In this document: in pieces, positions 60,078-64,000 of the stretch | Position numbering within the stretch: position 1 is the stretch's first letter | Layout of the letters: each line of letters begins with the position of its first letter | Assembly: GCA_038532735.1 (NCBI GenBank) | Contig: JBCBAC010000008.1 | Span: 58,207 to 122,206, forward strand | DNA: 64,000 nt | DNA from: JAHTBL01 sp038532735 | GTDB taxonomy: Bacteria; Pseudomonadota; Alphaproteobacteria; Rhodobacterales; Rhodobacteraceae | Direction of reading: 5' to 3' | Notes under the pieces: generated by a model | The model's input: only the letters and a program-made list of their open reading frames with translations | Databases searched by the model: none | Told to the model about the DNA's origin: nothing | Position numbers and translations under genes: made by a program

Positions 60078-60994
60078 GCATGATCTCTCCAGCCGCGCGC
60101 GACGCGCTGGAGACATGGCTGACCCATCTTGCCTCCCTCGGTGGCGTGGCTGAGAACACGACCACTGCTTACCGCGCCGATGTGCTGGGCTTTCTGGCCT
60201 TCATGACCCAGCACCATGGCGAGACGCAGGGGCTGGCGCCACTGTCCAAGATCACCATCAGCGACATGCGCAGTTGGATGGCTCATGAGCGTGGACGCGG
60301 TGTGGGCGCGCGGTCGCTGGCGCGCGCGTTGTCGGCGGTGAAGTCCTTCTACACATGGCTGGCCGAGCGCGAAGGGTTCGAGCCGACCGCCGTGCTCTCC
60401 ACCCGGTCGCCGAAGTTCACCAAGAAATTGCCCCGCCCTTTGGCCGAAGATGCCGCCAAGGCGATGATCGACACGGTGGAGCTGCAATCCATGAAAGACT
60501 GGGTCGCCGCGCGAGATCAGGCGGTCGTGACGCTTCTTTATGGCTGCGGGCTGCGGATTTCCGAAGCGCTGGGCCTGCTGGGCCGCGACGCGCCGCTGCC
60601 CGATACGCTGCGGATCAAAGGCAAAGGCGGCAAGGAACGGATCGTGCCTGTCCTGCCTGCTGCGCGTCAAGCGGTTGAACGCTACCTGTCGCTGTGCCCT
60701 CACCCGATGGAGCCTGACGCTCCGCTCTTCCGCGGAGTGCGCGGCGGCAAACTGGCCCCCCGCGCAATCCAGCAAGTGATGGCGCAGGCGCGGATGCAGC
60801 TGGGCCTGCCCGCCACCGCGACCCCGCACGCCATGCGCCATTCCTTTGCGACACATCTGCTGTCGGCGGGCGGCGATCTGCGTGCGATACAGGAGTTGCT
60901 GGGGCACGCGTCGCTGTCCACCACGCAGGCGTATACGGCTGTGGATACCGCGCGGTTGATGGAGGTTTACGAAAAGACCCATCCGAAGGCGTAG
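60074..60994 (+). CDS. xerC: Tyrosine recombinase XerC
   Basis: 306 residues. N-terminal SAM-like domain, then a catalytic domain with Arg in YGCGLRISEALGL, HAMRHSFATHL (His-x-x-Arg), LGHASLSTTQAYTAVD (second His and the tyrosine nucleophile). It resolves chromosome dimers at dif with XerD. It opens with GTG overlapping the DUF484 stop; an ATG two codons later is equally possible. Not a phage integrase: the neighbours are housekeeping genes. Confidence 0.95.
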   Translation: MSMISPAARDALETWLTHLASLGGVAENTTTAYRADVLGFLAFMTQHHGETQGLAPLSKITISDMRSWMAHERGRGVGARSLARALSAVKSFYTWLAEREGFEPTAVLSTRSPKFTKKLPRPLAEDAAKAMIDTVELQSMKDWVAARDQAVVTLLYGCGLRISEALGLLGRDAPLPDTLRIKGKGGKERIVPVLPAARQAVERYLSLCPHPMEPDAPLFRGVRGGKLAPRAIQQVMAQARMQLGLPATATPHAMRHSFATHLLSAGGDLRAIQELLGHASLSTTQAYTAVDTARLMEVYEKTHPKA

Positions 60995-61008
60995 TCGGGA
61001 CTGACGGG

Positions 61009-61046
61009 AGCCTCCGGCGGGAGTTTTTTCGCCAAGATGAAGGGCC
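61009..61046 (+). terminator. Mini-terminator formed by a dispersed repeat copy after xerC
   Basis: CTCC-GGCG-GGAG (61011-61022) is followed by TTTTTT (61023-61028), then CGCCAAGATGAAGGG. The left half matches the repeat at 8371 and the right half those at 35958 and 50790. Confidence 0.6.
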
Positions 61047-61065
61047 CCCGCAAACCGTTGCAATC

Positions 61066-61788
61066 GTGGGTCAAATCCGCCATGAACGCGAAATGCTTTT
61101 GCGCCTTCAAGCCTTGTCCGTTCATCTGCTGACTGCCTCTGGCGCGGTTTTTGCGATGCTGGCGATGCTTGCCGCCGTTGACGAGAAATGGAGCCTGATG
61201 TTCCTCTGGCTCGTTGTAGCGTTTGCGGTGGACGGGATCGATGGCCCTTTGGCGCGCAAATACCATGTGAAGGTGAACGCGCCGCAATTTGATGGGGTCC
61301 TGCTGGACCTGATCATCGACTATCTGACCTATGTGTTCATCCCGGCCTATGCGCTGTTCAAATCCGGACTGTTGCCGGGCTGGACCGGCTGGTTTGCGAT
61401 CATCCTGATCACCTTCGCCTCGGCGATGTATTTCGCGGATACGCGGATGAAGACCAAGGACAATTCCTTTTCGGGCTTTCCAGGGTGCTGGAACATGCTG
61501 GTGATCGTGCTCTTCGCGACGCAGCCAAATTTCTGGGTGACGACGTTTATCGTGGCGGCTTTGGCCGTAGCGATGTTCACACCGCTGAAGTTCATCCACC
61601 CGGTGCGTACCGCGCGCTGGCGGGTGGTGTCTTTGCCGATGGCGCTGGCATGGACCGTCTTTGCAGGCTGGGCAGCTTGGGTGGATTTTTACCCCAACAG
61701 CTGGGCGCTTTGGGGGTTGGTGGCAACCAGCATCTACCTGACGCTGGCCGGCATCGCGCAGCAGATCATTCCAGCAAAGACAGCCTGA
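61066..61788 (+). CDS. pcs: Phosphatidylcholine synthase (CDP-alcohol phosphatidyltransferase)
   Basis: 240 residues. Pcs joins CDP-diacylglycerol to free choline to make phosphatidylcholine, in the inner membrane. The protein matches rhizobial Pcs along its length: ALSVHLLTASGAVFA, FAVDGIDGPLARK with the CDP-alcohol motif, LIIDYLTYVFIPAYALF, FSGFPGCWNMLV and FIHPVRTARW. About eight spans. The start is a GTG because no ATG gives the full N-terminus; an ATG nine codons later would trim it. It converges with the DUF3253 gene, with a 23-bp overlap. Confidence 0.9.
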   Translation: MGQIRHEREMLLRLQALSVHLLTASGAVFAMLAMLAAVDEKWSLMFLWLVVAFAVDGIDGPLARKYHVKVNAPQFDGVLLDLIIDYLTYVFIPAYALFKSGLLPGWTGWFAIILITFASAMYFADTRMKTKDNSFSGFPGCWNMLVIVLFATQPNFWVTTFIVAALAVAMFTPLKFIHPVRTARWRVVSLPMALAWTVFAGWAAWVDFYPNSWALWGLVATSIYLTLAGIAQQIIPAKTA

Positions 61789-62017
61789 TCGGGCCGCGTG
61801 CCAGTTCGAGATCAACCGATGCGCCTTTCTGAATGACCTGCACGCGTCCTTCGCGCTGCAAGACACCTGCCACACGGCGAATGTCCGGCATTAGTCCGCG
61901 CCAATCCTCAGCCAAAGCGCGCGCCACTTCCGAAGGGCAGATCGACTTTCCCACCCCGCGCGCGGCGACCCGGTCTAGGATCGCCGCAGCGATCTCGTCA
62001 TCCGAGGGCGCTGTCAC
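61766..62017 (-). CDS. DUF3253 family small protein
   Basis: 83 residues, a compact winged-helix-like domain (DDEIAAAILDRVAARGVGKSI, SEVARALAEDWRGLMPDIRRV, LQREGRVQVIQKG). The GTG start lies 20 nt inside the end of ileS, in another frame, so translation is probably coupled. It also overlaps pcs on the other strand by 23 bp. The function of this family is not known to me. Confidence 0.8.
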   Translation of the reverse strand: MTAPSDDEIAAAILDRVAARGVGKSICPSEVARALAEDWRGLMPDIRRVAGVLQREGRVQVIQKGASVDLELARGPIRLSLLE

Positions 62018-64000
62018 AGCGACCGCACACACCCGCGTGGCTGTGCGTGCCCACATCAGGCAGGATCTTCCAGCAGCGCTGACATTTATCGCCACCCGCT
62101 TTGGCAAAGACCACAGCCACGCCTTCGCTGCCCTCAAGGCGGAACGCATCTTCCGGCGCGGAATCGGTATGCACGGCAATATCAGACGTGATGCAGATAT
62201 CGTCGAACGGCACGGTGGCCAGCACCTCCGCCGCAGCAGCATCCACATGTACCACCGGGGCGGCTTCCAACGACGCACCGATGGTTTTCTCGCGTCGCTC
62301 AACCTCCAACGCGCCGGTCACCACGCGGCGGACTTTCCGGATTGTGGCCCATTTCGCGGCCAGCGCCTCGTCCCGCCACGCGACCGGCGTATCGGGGATA
62401 TCAGTCAAATGGACGGAGCTTTCCGAGCCCGGGAACCGCTCCAACCAAACCTCTTCCATGGTGAAGACCAGAACCGGGGCCAGCCATGTAGTCAGGCGGT
62501 GGAATAGGATGTCCAGGACCGTCCGGGCCGCGCGGCGCCGCTCTGTATCACCGTCACAATAGAGAACATCCTTGCGCACGTCGAAATAGAACGCCGACAG
62601 ATCGACCGTTGCGAAGGTAAAGACCGCCTGAAACACGCCCTGAAAGTCGTATTTCGCGTAGCCGTCTCGCACGACCTGATCGAGTTCCGCCAGACAGTGC
62701 AGCACCCAACGCTCCAGCTCTGGCATCTCTGCGGGTTCCACCCGATCCGCCTCGCTGAAATCGGCCAGTGATCCCAGCATGAACCGCATCGTATTGCGCA
62801 AGCGGCGATAACTGTCGGCGGTCCCTTTCAGGATTTCCGGCCCGATCCGCTGGTCATTGGTATAGTCCGTCTGCGCCACCCAAAGCCGCAGGATATCTGC
62901 CCCGTATTGCTTGACGACCGTCTCCGGTACGATGGTGTTGCCCAGCGATTTGGACATCTTCATGCCCTTCTCATCCAGCGTGAACCCATGGGTCAGCACC
63001 CCGTGATAAGGCGCGCGGCCCTTGGTGCCGCAGGCCTGCAGCATCGAGGAATGGAACCACCCGCGATGCTGGTCGGTGCCTTCGAGATAGAGATCGGCCA
63101 GACCATCCTCAGACCCGTCCTCCCTGTCGCGCAGCACGAACGCATGGGTCGAGCCGGAGTCAAACCACACATCGAGAATGTCGAAGACCTGTTCCCACTC
63201 ATCGGCGGCGTAATCATTGCCGAGGAACCGCTCTTTTGCGCCGTCCTGATACCACGCATCGGCCCCTTCGGCCTCGAAAGCCTCTAGGATGCGGGCGTTC
63301 ACGGCCGGATCGCGCAGCAGGTAATCGTCATCGTCGGGCTTCGCACCGACCTTCACGAAACAGGTCAGCGGCACACCCCAAGCGCGTTGACGGGACAGAA
63401 CCCAATCGGGCCGCGCCTCGATCATCGAATAGAGCCGGTTGCGGCCTGTCTGCGGCGTCCACGTCACCAACTGATCGATGGAGGTCAGCGCGCGCTGGCG
63501 GATCGTTTCGCCAAACTGGTCCTGCCCATCGCCCACTTTTTGGTCGATCGCGGCGAACCATTGCGGACGGTTCAGACGAATCACCGGCGCCTTGGAGCGC
63601 CAGCTATGGGCGTCCGAGATCGTGATGCGGCGGGTCGCGATCACCGCCCCGACCTCTTTCAGCTTGTCGATGACAACGCGGTTGGCCTTACCGGGCTTGC
63701 CGTTGGGCTGGATGATCTTCTCGCCCGCGAAGAACGGCAGGTCCTCGCGATAGGAGCTGTCATCCAGGATGTTGAACGTCATCGGCAGCTTGTGCTTCAC
63801 GCCAATCGCATAGTCGTCATCCCCGTGGCTGGGGGCTGTATGGACAAAGCCGGTGCCTGCGTCGTCGGTCACGTGATCGCCGGGCAAAAGCGGGACATCG
63901 AAGTCCCACTCGCCCGCAGCGCCCTCTGCCCCGCGGAACGGGTGCGCGCAGGTCAGGCCGGCCAGCTCTTCCGCGGACACGGTATCCAGACGACGATACA
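61998..64000 (-). CDS. ileS: Isoleucyl-tRNA synthetase, C-terminal two thirds (N-terminus beyond window)
   Basis: About 667 residues are visible. Part of the editing domain (DVPLLPGDHVTDDAGTGFVHTAPSHGDDDY), the class I signature KMSKSLGN, the anticodon-binding helical domain, and the C-terminal zinc cluster CQRCW ... CGRCDSA are all intact. Charges tRNA(Ile) with isoleucine. The frame is open through the right edge; the HIGH motif must lie outside the window. Confidence 0.97.
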   Translation of the reverse strand, partial: YRRLDTVSAEELAGLTCAHPFRGAEGAAGEWDFDVPLLPGDHVTDDAGTGFVHTAPSHGDDDYAIGVKHKLPMTFNILDDSSYREDLPFFAGEKIIQPNGKPGKANRVVIDKLKEVGAVIATRRITISDAHSWRSKAPVIRLNRPQWFAAIDQKVGDGQDQFGETIRQRALTSIDQLVTWTPQTGRNRLYSMIEARPDWVLSRQRAWGVPLTCFVKVGAKPDDDDYLLRDPAVNARILEAFEAEGADAWYQDGAKERFLGNDYAADEWEQVFDILDVWFDSGSTHAFVLRDREDGSEDGLADLYLEGTDQHRGWFHSSMLQACGTKGRAPYHGVLTHGFTLDEKGMKMSKSLGNTIVPETVVKQYGADILRLWVAQTDYTNDQRIGPEILKGTADSYRRLRNTMRFMLGSLADFSEADRVEPAEMPELERWVLHCLAELDQVVRDGYAKYDFQGVFQAVFTFATVDLSAFYFDVRKDVLYCDGDTERRRAARTVLDILFHRLTTWLAPVLVFTMEEVWLERFPGSESSVHLTDIPDTPVAWRDEALAAKWATIRKVRRVVTGALEVERREKTIGASLEAAPVVHVDAAAAEVLATVPFDDICITSDIAVHTDSAPEDAFRLEGSEGVAVVFAKAGGDKCQRCWKILPDVGTHSHAGVCGRCDSALG

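Noticed and set aside
60074..60994. Tyrosine recombinase as a marker of a prophage or integrative element
   Set aside because: It matches XerC in length and motifs, follows a DUF484 gene as usual, and no att-like repeats, tRNA gene or phage genes are nearby.

Overview
The window reads as a chromosomal segment of a marine Rhodobacteraceae (roseobacter-type) alphaproteobacterium. The evidence is gene content and order: ctaC-ctaB-ctaG-ctaE-SURF1-thrC-M16 protease, a CpaB/CpaC/CpaE/CpaF/TadBC tad locus, a tol-pal cluster followed by tilS and ftsH, phosphatidylcholine synthase of the Pcs type, and small DUF1127 and DUF3253 proteins. Base composition is fairly high in GC, and strong codon bias leaves long meaningless frames opposite most genes. 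I see no rRNA, tRNA, CRISPR array, transposase or prophage. The window is mostly core genome plus one accessory-looking block.

Layout. 1-6691 (minus strand): aa3-type cytochrome c oxidase genes and assembly factors running into thrC and an M16 peptidase cut by the window edge. 6692-6889: divergent control region with a textbook FNR/FnrL-type site. 6890-15414 (plus): tldD, dprA, topA, a KtrB/TrkH potassium channel, a 3-oxoacid CoA-transferase pair and a small GNAT protein. 15708-20208: four genes that together look like a polyprenyl-phospho-arabinofuranose pathway (a flippase-like membrane protein, DprE1-like and DprE2-like enzymes, and a HAD phosphatase fused to a DPPR-synthase-type UbiA domain), followed by a lytic transglycosylase. 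21377-31934 (plus): Flp/Tad pilus locus. 32072-33712 (minus): a large multi-membrane-span protein resembling a GT-C glycosyltransferase. 33868-39165: an orphan AAA ATPase, a Rossmann dehydrogenase whose N-terminus seems to need an AUU start, and the Lhr-type helicase/PdeM phosphoesterase pair. 39151-41092: LytTR membrane regulator, thioesterase and MOSC protein.

41411-50778 (minus): ftsH, tilS, cpoB, pal, tolB, tolA, tolR, tolQ, ybgC and an unknown gene, continuing upstream with ruvB, ruvA and ruvC to 53017. 53342-61788: a DUF1127 protein, a small membrane protein, prmA, an MFS transporter, priA, a transaldolase-like aldolase, a DUF484 protein, xerC and pcs. 61766-64000 (minus): a small DUF3253 gene overlapping the end of ileS, which runs off the right edge.

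The most interesting reading is that the arabinose-donor genes, the pilus locus and the GT-C-like protein lie side by side within 18 kb. Type IV pilin of some Pseudomonas aeruginosa strains carries D-arabinofuranose added by a membrane transferase (TfpW) from such a donor. I infer, but cannot show, that a similar lipid-linked furanose may decorate the Flp pilus or another envelope polymer here. Other points: a dispersed intergenic repeat family that sometimes supplies a mini-terminator, a four-unit tandem array upstream of the ftsH terminator, and a hidden 39-residue membrane ORF next to the pilin gene.
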